Assembly: GCA_027485145.1 (NCBI GenBank)
Contig: JAIXRO010000209.1
Location: 1 to 42,805, forward strand
Direction: 5' to 3'
DNA: 42,805 nt
Source of the DNA: Hyphomonadaceae bacterium
GTDB lineage: Bacteria > Pseudomonadota > Alphaproteobacteria > Caulobacterales > Hyphomonadaceae
Part shown: one piece after another, positions 9,568 to 18,200 of the stretch
Position numbering within the stretch: the stretch's first letter is position 1
Layout: every line of letters starts with the position of its first letter
Program-made: the position numbers and the translations under genes
Notes under the pieces: model-generated
Databases searched by the model: none
Seen by the model: only the letters and a program-made list of their open reading frames with translations
Told to the model about the DNA's origin: nothing

Positions 9568-9909
9568 TCAGCCGATGCGCGCCCTGGTCTGCGGTGTCCA
9601 GCCGACGAGAACTTCGCCGTCCAGTTCGATGACCGGGCGCTTGATCAGCGTGGGATTGCCGAGCAGCAGGCCTTCGAGGCTGGAGCCGCTGGCGCGGGCC
9701 TTGTCTTCTTCGGAGAGGCCACGCCAAGTGGTCGAGCTGCGGTTGACGAGCTTGTCGCCGGCGGCGGCGAGCCAGCGGGGCAGGAGGGTCTTCAGATCGG
9801 CGTCGGCGCGGATGTCCACGAATTCGGGCGACTGGCCGCCGCCTTCGAGTTCGCTCATCGCTTTCTTGCACGTGTCGCAATTCTTCAGGCCGAAAAGCTT
9901 CAGGGTCAT
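9568..9909 (-). CDS. ArsC/Spx-family thioredoxin-fold protein (YffB type)
   Basis: 113 residues. MTLKLFGLKNCDTCKKAMSE opens with the family's redox cysteines Cys11 and Cys14; the lysine pair after CxxC is typical of YffB and ArsC. The later NPTLIKRPVIELDG block is the conserved cis-proline/anion region. YffB-like proteins are thought to be glutathione-dependent thiol reductases; true arsenate reductases are close relatives. No ars genes are near, which argues against a role in arsenate resistance. The start at 9909 follows a GGAGCC. Confidence 0.87.
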   Translation of the reverse strand: MTLKLFGLKNCDTCKKAMSELEGGGQSPEFVDIRADADLKTLLPRWLAAAGDKLVNRSSTTWRGLSEEDKARASGSSLEGLLLGNPTLIKRPVIELDGEVLVGWTPQTRARIG

Positions 9910-10112
9910 GGCGTCCGGCTCCTGTGATCGTGAGACGTGCAGATATGAACCTGCGCGGCGGGCCGCAACTGTCTGATGAGCCGGTTTAGGTCTGCTCACT
10001 TGCCGACACCAAGTCTGAAAGAGTTGCGGCGCCCGCTTAAGCATCTCCCGGCACGCTGAAATCGCTTGTTTACACGCCGTCCGTATCGTCCGGCGCACGC
10101 AGGAGACCCAGA

Positions 10113-12344
10113 ATGACCGATGTTGTCAGCGACCGCCTTGCCGAACGCCGCTCCACGCTGGCGCGCCTGGAGGCTGCCCCCTTCGTCGCGACGGTGTTCC
10201 TGTCGGCGGTGCTCGTGTTTCTTGTCCAGCCGATGTTTGCCCGCATGGCGACGCCGCTGCTGGGCGGATCGCCGAACGTCTGGAACGTGTCCCTCGTCTG
10301 CTTCCAGGCGGCGCTGCTGGGCGGCTATGCCTATGCCCACCTGCTGACGCACCTGATCAAGCGGCTGCGCACCCAGGTGGCCGTGCATGGCGGGTTGCTG
10401 GTGCTGGCGTCGCTGGTACTGCCGTTCCAGCTGACAGGTCTGCTGGGAGAACCTGATCCGATGCAGCCCGCCCTCTGGCTGGTCGGCGTCTTCGCGATAT
10501 CCATTGCGCCACCCTTTGCGATCATCTCGGCGACAGCGCCGCTGATCCAGGCCTGGTATGCCCGGACCGGCCGTCCGGATGCGGCAGATCCCTATCATCT
10601 CTATGCGGCCAGCAATGCGGGCTCGTTGCTGGGTCTTGCCGCCTATCCGCTGCTGCTCGAGCCCCTCGCACCCCTGGCGGTGCAAACCAGCGTCTGGTCG
10701 CTCGGATATGGCGCGCTGATCCTCCTGCTGGTCGGCTGCGGCCTGATCGCGGCGAAGCTCAACACCGGCGTGGCCGTGCCGGCCGAGACGGCCAGCGCGT
10801 CGCCCGTCGCCAATCGCTGGCGCCAGCGCCTGTGGTGGGTGACGCTCGCCTTCGTGCCGTCGAGCCTGCTCGTGGGCGTGACGACGCACATCGCGACCGA
10901 CGTGGCGAGCGCGCCCTTCCTCTGGGCACCGCCGCTGATGCTCTACATCGCCAGCTTCATCGTCGTGTTTGCCAAGCGTCCGGCGATCAGCACCGGGTTG
11001 CTCGTGATGGTGATGCCGCTGGTGGTGGGCATCGCGCTGTTCACGCTGTCCAATGCGTCCGGCCTTGCGAGCTTTTTCCTGCATCTCGGCGCCTTGTTCC
11101 TGGCCGCCGTCGCCTGCCATGGCCTGCTGGTGGCGGACCGGCCAGCGACCGGGCGGCTGACCGAATTCTACCTGTTGATGTCGCTCGGCGGCGTTCTGGG
11201 CGGCGCGTTCAATGCGCTTGTGGTGCCGGTGATCTTCACGTCCGTGGCCGAATACCCGTTGATGCTGATCGTCCTGCTGCTGCTCTTGCCGCAGCGCTAC
11301 TGGACGGGCCCCAAGAAGCTGCTGATGCTCGCGGCCCTCGCGGCGGCGGCCGCTGTGGCGGCGCAGTTCGTGCGGGCGATCCCCGGCGAAGCCAGCATCG
11401 AGACCTTCGGCTTCTTCCTGCTGTCGATGACGGCGCTGGTGATCCTGTTCCTGGTGCGGGAGTCCCGCCTTGCGAGCGCCGCAGCGGCGACGGCGCTCTG
11501 GGCGATCGGGTCGGCGGCGAGCCCGACGGCCGGCGCCTATTCCGAGCGCGGCTTCTTCGGCGTGGTCAAGGTGCAGGAACACGAAGGCTTTCGCATGATG
11601 GTGCACGGGACGACCCTGCACGGGGCCCAGTCCACCGGCGCGGACGCACTTCGTCCGACAACCTACTATGCTCCGGAAACGGCGCTCGGCCAGGTGTTTG
11701 CGGCCCATACGGTGCCGGGCCGCGTGGCGGTTGTCGGGCTGGGTGTCGGCTCGGTCGCCTGTTTTTCCAAACCCGGCCAGCAGTATACCTATTTCGAGAT
11801 CGACCCGATCGTGGCGCGGCTTGCATCCGACCCGGCGCGCTTCACCTTCCTCTCCGAGTGCACCCCCGGCGCCGGGATCGTGCTGGGCGATGGCCGGCTG
11901 ACGCTGGCGAGTGAGCCGGAAGCCGCGTTCAATCTGATGCTGATCGACGCGTTCTCGTCGGACTCGGTGCCGGCGCACCTGCTGACCCGCGAGGCCGTGG
12001 CGCTTTACATGTCGCGTGTCCGGGAAACCGACGGGATTGTCCTGCTGCACGTGTCCAACCGGCACATGGCCCTGGCCACCGTGGTCGGCCGGGTGGCCGG
12101 CGAACTCGGTCTTCCGGGACGTCTGCAATTCTACAAGCCGCCGCAAGGCGCGGGCGACGAGGCGCAGGCAGGCGCGCGCCCGACCATCGTTGTCGCGCTG
12201 GCGCACAACGAAGCGGCGCTCGCGCGCCTCGACGAGACGGGCCTCTGGGAGCCGCTGGTCTCGGATGGCAAGCGCGGCTGGAGCGACGACTATTCAAACA
12301 TCCCCGGCGCGATCTGGGACCGGATCGTCCACGGTCGGCTTTGA
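10113..12344 (+). CDS. membrane-anchored spermidine-synthase-like (fused MFS/SpeE) protein
   Basis: 743 residues, start ATG 10113 behind AGGAG. Residues ~25-470 hold many hydrophobic spans (for example VATVFLSAVLVFLVQPMFAR, with the QPMFARM..P stretch typical of this family). The C-terminal ~220 residues are a Rossmann methyltransferase/aminopropyltransferase fold: VAVVGLGVGSVACF (about 535-550), YFEIDP (acidic residue for the nucleoside, about 560) and LIDAFSSDSVPAHLLT (about 610-625). Such fusions are common in proteobacteria and their substrate is not known; the catalytic Asp of true SpeE is not clearly placed. It may modify a lipid or carry out a polyamine-like transfer at the membrane. 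Confidence 0.85.
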   Translation: MTDVVSDRLAERRSTLARLEAAPFVATVFLSAVLVFLVQPMFARMATPLLGGSPNVWNVSLVCFQAALLGGYAYAHLLTHLIKRLRTQVAVHGGLLVLASLVLPFQLTGLLGEPDPMQPALWLVGVFAISIAPPFAIISATAPLIQAWYARTGRPDAADPYHLYAASNAGSLLGLAAYPLLLEPLAPLAVQTSVWSLGYGALILLLVGCGLIAAKLNTGVAVPAETASASPVANRWRQRLWWVTLAFVPSSLLVGVTTHIATDVASAPFLWAPPLMLYIASFIVVFAKRPAISTGLLVMVMPLVVGIALFTLSNASGLASFFLHLGALFLAAVACHGLLVADRPATGRLTEFYLLMSLGGVLGGAFNALVVPVIFTSVAEYPLMLIVLLLLLPQRYWTGPKKLLMLAALAAAAAVAAQFVRAIPGEASIETFGFFLLSMTALVILFLVRESRLASAAAATALWAIGSAASPTAGAYSERGFFGVVKVQEHEGFRMMVHGTTLHGAQSTGADALRPTTYYAPETALGQVFAAHTVPGRVAVVGLGVGSVACFSKPGQQYTYFEIDPIVARLASDPARFTFLSECTPGAGIVLGDGRLTLASEPEAAFNLMLIDAFSSDSVPAHLLTREAVALYMSRVRETDGIVLLHVSNRHMALATVVGRVAGELGLPGRLQFYKPPQGAGDEAQAGARPTIVVALAHNEAALARLDETGLWEPLVSDGKRGWSDDYSNIPGAIWDRIVHGRL

Positions 12345-12363
12345 GCGGCAAGAGCGGGCCGCA

Positions 12364-12603
12364 TCAGGCGGGGTCGTCGACGAAGACCTCGCCGGACAGG
12401 TCATCGAGCCGGCCTTGCAGATGCGCGCGGACGTCCTCGACCGCCTGATTGTACACGCCGGGGCCGATCAGGGCGGTCATCCGGTCGACGATCTCGCCGG
12501 CGCGGAAGTCGCTGAGGGTTTCGTCGAAATCGCGCGCGAACATCGTCTGCACCTGGCCGATCAGCCGCTGGCGGCGCTCCGGCGAGAGTTTCAGCGGCTT
12601 CAC
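12364..12603 (-). CDS. DUF2164 family protein
   Basis: 79 residues, GTG start at 12603. KLSPERRQRLIGQVQTMFARDFDETLSDFRAGEIVD followed by IGPGVYNQAVEDVRAHLQGRLDDL matches DUF2164, a small helical family of unknown role; GPxxYNQA is its hallmark. Its start overlaps the stop of the upstream DUF2233 gene as GTGA, so translation is probably coupled. It converges on the MFS/SpeE-like gene. Confidence 0.85.
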   Translation of the reverse strand: MKPLKLSPERRQRLIGQVQTMFARDFDETLSDFRAGEIVDRMTALIGPGVYNQAVEDVRAHLQGRLDDLSGEVFVDDPA

Positions 12604-13379
12604 GACCGCTCGTTCTCGCGCACGACGCCGACGATGGGGCCCATGTCGAGACCGGTTTCGTTGCGCTCCAGCGCCGGGGCATAGACCTTGGAGACGGCGC
12701 CATCGAGATAGAGGGCATTGGGCGCGCCCAGTTCGTCGCGGAACAGGCGCGCGAAAGTGTGGAAGTTCACCGGCGCATCGCTGATCACGAAATACACGCG
12801 GCGACCATCGGCGCTGATGCCGACGCCGTTGCGGCGGCGCAGGCTGGTGCCCTCGGGATTTAGGATGGGGTGAAGCTCGCCGCCGACCACGAGCATCGGG
12901 CCGGACTGGGTGGCAAAGCGCGGCGGATCGTCGGCGAACTCGGCGTCATAGGCGAGGGTTTCCATGACGCCCGCGGCGCCGTCCTCGATCCAGAACACGC
13001 CGTTGGGCAGCATGCCGAAATTGCCGGGGCCGGCATTCTTGACGAGGCCCATCTCGGCTTCTTCTTCCTCGACATAGAGGCCGACCGGGCGGCGGTCCTC
13101 GTGATACATGCCGGCGTTCATCGCGAAGACGAGGTTGCCGCCTTTCGAGGCGACATGGTTGGCCAGCCGGTCGAACTGGCCAAAGGGCGCGCCCGCTTCA
13201 TCGCGCAGGAAGAGGCGGATATCGTCGGAGGCGGGGTCAAAGCTGCAGACGAGATAGGGCACGGCTTCGAACAGTCGCGTTTCGCAAGGCCCGTCCGGCG
13301 CGCCCGTACAGGCCGCCAGAAGGCCGCCGCAGAGGGCGAGGAGAGCGTTGCGCCAGCGCATGGATACAAGGTTAGTCAT
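12600..13379 (-). CDS. phosphodiester glycosidase (DUF2233/NAGPA) family lipoprotein
   Basis: 259 residues from ATG 13379; ATG 13361 is a second option, and neither has a clear ribosome site. The N-terminus is a lipoprotein signal with lipobox LAAC (Cys24). The body has the NAGPA-domain landmarks: VFAMNAGMYHEDRRPVGLYVE, NFGMLPNGVFWI, ATQSGPMLVVGGELHP, RRRNGVGIS, VYFVISDAPVNFHTFARLF and the C-terminal ALYLDGAVSKVYAP. Known members remove GlcNAc-1-phosphodiester caps (NAGPA, YigE relatives). Here a role in the envelope is likely, substrate unknown. Overlaps the DUF2164 gene by 4 bp. Confidence 0.85.
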   Translation of the reverse strand: MTNLVSMRWRNALLALCGGLLAACTGAPDGPCETRLFEAVPYLVCSFDPASDDIRLFLRDEAGAPFGQFDRLANHVASKGGNLVFAMNAGMYHEDRRPVGLYVEEEEAEMGLVKNAGPGNFGMLPNGVFWIEDGAAGVMETLAYDAEFADDPPRFATQSGPMLVVGGELHPILNPEGTSLRRRNGVGISADGRRVYFVISDAPVNFHTFARLFRDELGAPNALYLDGAVSKVYAPALERNETGLDMGPIVGVVRENERS

Positions 13380-13553
13380 GCGGGGGGAAACCCGCAACCT
13401 TGATGCCTGCAGGAGGCTGTGAGATGCGCGCGGGCCGCGCAATTCCGGCACGTCGCAGCGCAACTGACAATTTTTGCCTCGCGGGCGGGCCCGGGTGCGC
13501 TATATCTCGCCCGGCGCCGAAGCCCGCGCCCTGAACGACACAAGGAGCCGCCC

Positions 13554-13781
13554 GTGACCGATCCAACGAAAACGGCGCCAGCCGACGCGCTCGACGGGCG
13601 CGATTCGCTGCTGCAGTTCACCGTTCTGGTCTCGGGCCGCAGCGAGCCCGCCGCCGTGAAGGCCTATGCGATGGAGCGCGGCTGGCTGGACGCGGACGGC
13701 AACATCACGCCGGCCGGGATCGAACTGGAAAAGGCCCTCTCCGACCAGGCGGGCACGCGCTCGGCCTTCCGGAACAGCTGA
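13554..13781 (+). CDS. small hypothetical protein
   Basis: 75 residues from GTG 13554, with AAGGAG 8 bp upstream. The frame is open from 13419 but without a ribosome site. Mostly helical, no signal or span. A stretch KAYAMERGWLDADGNITPAGIELEKALSDQ resembles a short winged-helix or DNA-binding fragment, but I cannot name a family. It precedes two other small cytoplasmic genes with regulatory look, 32 bp before the next start, so an operon of three is plausible. Confidence 0.55.
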   Translation: MTDPTKTAPADALDGRDSLLQFTVLVSGRSEPAAVKAYAMERGWLDADGNITPAGIELEKALSDQAGTRSAFRNS

Positions 13782-13813
13782 GCGGGGCTGACCGCTCAAA
13801 GGAGACATTGGTG

Positions 13814-13993
13814 ATGGCCGAACACTTTGAACGCCATCGTCAGGCCTGGACGAGTGACGAGGTGCAGAAGCTGCACCTGCTCGCGGGCAAGGGCATGAGC
13901 CTGAAAGCGATCAGCAAGGCGATGACCCGCAGCGAGGAATCGATCCAGGCGCGGGCGAAGGTGGACAAGCTGAAGATTTCGAAGATGCGGTAG
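13814..13993 (+). CDS. small GcrA/Myb-like helix-turn-helix protein
   Basis: 59 residues. ATG 13814 chosen over in-frame TTG 13808 and GTG 13811 because GGAGA lies 8 bp upstream. AWTSDEVQKLHLLAGKGMSL then KAISKAMTRSEESIQARAKV follows the pattern of the GcrA N-terminal helix-turn-helix (WTxERVxxLxxLWxxGxSxxxIAxxLGxxTRNAVIGK) and of SANT/Myb-like modules. It has no C-terminal domain, so it is a minimal DNA-binding unit. GcrA controls cell-cycle genes with sigma-70 in Caulobacter; whether this mini-protein does anything similar is inference. Lies 11 bp before the next gene. Confidence 0.5.
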   Translation: MAEHFERHRQAWTSDEVQKLHLLAGKGMSLKAISKAMTRSEESIQARAKVDKLKISKMR

Positions 13994-14004
13994 GGGGCGG
14001 GACC

Positions 14005-14892
14005 ATGGGCGCTGGACGGACAAACAGGGTAACGGGGCTGGTTTCAGAATCGGTCTTGCGCGCCGCCCTCCCGGAAGTTGCGGCCCTGTTGCGCCATCCC
14101 CGGTTTCCGGAAGCGGCCCACTTGCATGTGCGGCTCAATCTTGAAGCGTGCCAACGCCACGCGAACATCCGCAAGATTTTCGGCAATTCCGCGCGTCATG
14201 TGGCCTTCAGCCTGATCGCAACGCTGTCTGCACGCGCCGAGCAGGTGCGCGGCGCACCGCCGGTGACCCAAAGCCAGGTCATCGAAACGATCATGGCCAT
14301 GGGCCTGTCAAGCCATGGCAAGATAGAGTCCCTGATCAATCGCATGGTTGACCAGGGCATGGTAACGCGCGCGCCGCATTCGGAAGATCGCCGCGCCAAG
14401 GCGCTCATTCCGACGGAGACGTTTCTCGTCATGGATGACACTCTGTGCGCGATACATGCCAGACCCTGCGTGCTGCTTCTGGACGATCCGATTGTTGCGG
14501 GCGTCGCCGCGTGCGACCGGGCAATCACACGCCGGATGCGCGCAGCCGCCCTGCCCATGATCGAAGGCGGCGGCGCCATGTTGTTGCGCAATCCGCAGAT
14601 GTTGCACTTCCTCATTTCAGATGGGGGCTGGATCGTGCTCTTTGCCTTGATCGATGCGATCTGGCGCGCTGACCGGGATTCGCAAAAGTTCGAGGCGATC
14701 GCGGCGCTTTGCGGCGTATCACGCCCACACGTTCGTTCGCTTCTGGTCAAGGCAGCCGAATACGGCCTGTTGCGCGAGGATGGCGCCGGTCTCTTTGCTC
14801 CGACGACGGAGTTTTTCGAAGTCGTGGATGTCTGGATTGCCGAATGCCTCGCGGCATTCATCAATTGCGCCCGCCTGGCGCAGGATTCGTGA
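14005..14892 (+). CDS. regulator with two winged-helix segments
   Basis: 295 residues. Residues ~85-140 (TQSQVIETIMAMGLSSHGKIESLINRMVDQGMVTRAPHSEDRRAKAL) read as a MarR-like winged helix with the DRRAK wing. Residues ~225-265 (FEAIAALCGVSRPHVRSLLVKAAEYGLLRED) form a second helix-turn-helix. Between them is a hydrophobic segment around LISDGGWIVLFALIDAIW that may be a dimer core. I do not know a named family. It is likely a transcription factor, and is the last gene of the possible 13554-14892 operon, just upstream of the autotransporter region that it could control. Confidence 0.6.
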   Translation: MGAGRTNRVTGLVSESVLRAALPEVAALLRHPRFPEAAHLHVRLNLEACQRHANIRKIFGNSARHVAFSLIATLSARAEQVRGAPPVTQSQVIETIMAMGLSSHGKIESLINRMVDQGMVTRAPHSEDRRAKALIPTETFLVMDDTLCAIHARPCVLLLDDPIVAGVAACDRAITRRMRAAALPMIEGGGAMLLRNPQMLHFLISDGGWIVLFALIDAIWRADRDSQKFEAIAALCGVSRPHVRSLLVKAAEYGLLREDGAGLFAPTTEFFEVVDVWIAECLAAFINCARLAQDS

Positions 14893-15287
14893 CGAACCCG
14901 CCACACCGCGTTCCGCAATAAAGCCCAGGCCGCTGAAAATGCTCCCGATCTTTTTCAAGCGTCGGGAATAGGCCCAGATTGACTTGCCGCAGGCTAAACG
15001 CGAGCAATCGTTTCGCTGCTTCAACGGCGTGGGGATGGTTCGAACGACGGATTCGATAGGGCTTCATCACACATCGGGCCGATTGCTCCACACGTCGATG
15101 TGGAGTCCGGTTGGCGTTTCGATTGGGTCCGACTGCCATCGGCAAAGGGACGCACAAGACCGGCGTCCAAGACCAAGACGGGGAAAGCAGACTTAAAGCC
15201 TGACACTGCGTGAGCGTCGCGAATGCGGCGAACCCTTTCGCATGTCCGGAACTCTGACAAGCGCGACAGCACGAGGGACAAAGCACG
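14893..15287. other. gap upstream of the autotransporter gene
   Basis: 395 bp with no gene I can support. The open frames on the minus strand here have no ribosome site or recognisable family. The one structure seen is a perfect 7-bp inverted repeat, CTCCACA..TGTGGAG, at 15086-15105. It could be an operator or a weak terminator for the upstream regulator gene. GAGGG about 12 bp before 15288 is the likely ribosome site of the autotransporter. Confidence 0.5.
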
Positions 15288-18200
15288 ATGAGCAAGACCG
15301 GCAAGAGCACCGAGCGGACTTTCAAAGGCATGAAGCGCTGGTCGACCGCCTTGGCGACGAGTTTGTTTGCGGTCCTGCCGGCAGGTCAGGCGCTGGCGGA
15401 TGGCGGGCCGGGTGGTCCGGCGGGTCTGGGCGCGGTGCCTGGCGGCGCGCCCGGGTCTGACAGCACGACCGGCACAGGCGGCGCGGGCGGAGATGGCGGA
15501 ACGAACACCACCTCCGGCGGTGGCGGCGGTGGCGGCGGGGCAGGCACCAGCGGCGGCGCAGGCGGAGCAGGCGGAACGGGCGCCCAGGCCGGCGGCGCGG
15601 GCGGCGCGGGCGGCGCCCACGGCCATGTGGGCGCCGCGTTTCTGGGATCGGCGGCGACCGGAACGGCCGGGACGGACGGCAGTGCGGGCGCGGCCGGCAG
15701 CGGCGGTAGCGGCGGCAGTGGCGGTATCCCGGGCGGCGATGGCGGTGACATTCCTGGCGGCGACGTTCCCGGCGGCGGCGGCGCGCCGGACGGCGGCGGG
15801 GGCGGTGGCGGCGGCGGGGGTGCGGGCGGCTACGGCACGGTGATTACCGCCTCGGGCGACATCGGCACACTGGAGCATACGGTCACCGGTGGGGCGGGCG
15901 GCGCCGGCGGCGCTGGCGGAGCTTATGCGTCCGGCGGGGCGGGGGGGGTTGGCGGCATCGGGATTCTGTTCACGGGCACCTCTGCCACCACGGCCACCAT
16001 CAATGCGGCCGTCACCGGCGGCGCCATCGGCGCGGGCGGCGCAGGCAGCAACGCTGACCCCTTGATCCCCCCCATCGCCGGCCCACCGGGCCTTCCCGGC
16101 GCCGGCATTGTCGGGAGCGACCTGACCCTCACTCTGGGGGCGACCGTATCGGGCGGTGCCGTCGCGTTTGGCGCGACCGGCGATGCCCTGCGCTTCACGG
16201 GCGGAACCAATATCCTCACGCTCAATTCCGGCTGGGACCTCAACGGCGCGATCAATATCGCCTCCGGCACGCTCGAGTTTCTGCAAGCCAGCGATGTGAC
16301 GATCAACGCCCAGAATACGTTCTTCGGCAACAACAACCGGGAGATCTACGGCGCGGGGTCGCTGCGCTTTTGGAGCCCCGGCGTCACTGTCACGTTGAAC
16401 GGCGAGAATACCTATACCGGCGGCACGCAGATCGCTGGCGGCAATCTGGCGATCGGCAACATCGGCGCGCTGGGTTCCGGCGAGGTGACGTTTTCGGACA
16501 CCGGCGGCTCGCTGACGTCCAACATCACCGGAACGCTTGGCAACAACATCACATTCGGCACGTACGGCTATCGCTTGAGTGCGGCGGCTGGCACGACGCT
16601 GACCCTGGATGGCGCGCTGACGCAGGCTGCCGGCGGCATGACCACTTTCGGTTCCTCGGTGAACACCGGCACGATTGCCATCAACGCCAATGTGAGCGGC
16701 ACAGGCGCGTCGATCGTCGATGGCGGCACGTTGAATCTCAACGCTGAGGTGGGCGGCAATCTCACGGTCAACAACGGCGCAACGCTTTCCGGCAATTCCA
16801 CGATTGGCGGCGATCTCACGCTCGACAGCGGCGGCTTCCTCTCCATCGGCGACGGGATCGGCACCACGACCGTCAACGGTGATTTTACCGGCGGCGGCAG
16901 GCTCAATGTCGAGGTGCAGTTGGACAATGCCGGCGCACCGGTCAATGGCACCACGCATGATTTCCTGAACATCGCCGGCAACGTGTCGGGCGAGACTGTC
17001 GTGAACCTGCTGCGGTTGGCGCCCTCAACAACGGGCGCTGCCACGACCGGGAATGGCATTCAGATCATCCGGGTCGGCGGCAACGCACAGGCGAGCAACT
17101 TCACGATGACCCAGTACACGCTGGGCGACTACATCTACAATCTCGTCTATGCGCAGGACTATTCCGGCACGGCGGGGACAAGCGACGGCTTCTTCCTGCG
17201 CTCCACGCTTGCCACCCCAGGCTGCGCCGTCACGACCGGCGATGACAACTGCTTCGTCAACAGCGACACGATCCAGACGACCGCCATCGATGCGCTGGCC
17301 GGTAATGACACGCTGCAGCTGAACGGGGACACGAATTTCAGTTTCGACGTCTCCAGGATCGGTACGACCTATACGAACTTCGAACAGTTCCAGAAAGCCG
17401 GAGCCTCCACCGTTACGCTGACCAAAGCGGCAGCCAGCACGCAGGGTATTGATGTGCAGGCGGGCACATTGATCGCGGACACAGGGACACTGGGCGCGCA
17501 GGGCGCGGTCAATATCTTCGCGCCAGGCACGTTGCGGGTCGCAAGTGGTCTCGACGTGGGCTCGATCGCAGGCACGGGCGCGATTGACCTCCAGGGCACA
17601 CTGACGGCCGGCAACGCCGCCAACACGACCTTTTCAGGCGTCATGTCCGGCGCAGGCGGTCTCACCAAGGTGGGCGCTGGAACGCTGACGCTGAGCGGCA
17701 CAAACACCTATAGCGGCGGCACCACGCTTTCCGGCGGAACGCTGGCCATCAGCGCGGACAAGAATCTTGGCGCAACCAGCGGCCGGTTGATCTTCAACGG
17801 AGGCACGTTGCGGGCGCTCTCAGGCCCCCTAGTCTTGGACCGCGCTATCGAGATTCAGTCCGGCGGCGCGACCATCGATACCAACAACAGTCTGGTGGAC
17901 TTTAGTCGCGCAATAACAGGCGCTGGCGGTCTAACAAAGACCGGCAATGGCGAATTGTATTTGTACAACACGCCTAATTATTCCGGCCCAACCACAATTG
18001 CCCAAGGCACTCTGTTTATCCAGAACGTCGGCGCCTCGTTCACCGGCGATATCACCAACAACGCGCGGCTTGCGGTCGGCGGCAGAAATACACTGCTGGG
18101 CAACGTGATCTCCGGAACCGGCAACGTCCTCGTTCAAGCGAGCGGAGGCGTGACGCTCACCGGCGCGAATACCTATCTGGGGCAAACCGCACTCGGAGCT

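Noticed and set aside
9568-9909. Arsenate reductase for arsenic resistance
   Set aside because: No arsR, arsB or acr3 genes are near, and the CxxC with following lysines fits the YffB-type branch better.
9996-12206. 736-codon open frame antisense to the MFS/SpeE-like gene
   Set aside because: Shadow frame of a high-GC gene; composition is rich in His/Arg/Gln and matches no family.
14861-15331. 156-codon minus-strand ORF in the gap before the autotransporter
   Set aside because: Overlaps the ends of two supported genes, has no ribosome site and resembles no transposase or other family I know.
15460-15850. Short periodic GGC/GCG repeats that could suggest a CRISPR-like array
   Set aside because: There are no constant-length spacers or palindromic units; the period is that of glycine codons in a reading frame.
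15021-16958. 645-codon open frame antisense to the autotransporter start
   Set aside because: It arises from the GC-rich glycine codons read backward; the product is a low-complexity Ala/Arg string with no ribosome site.
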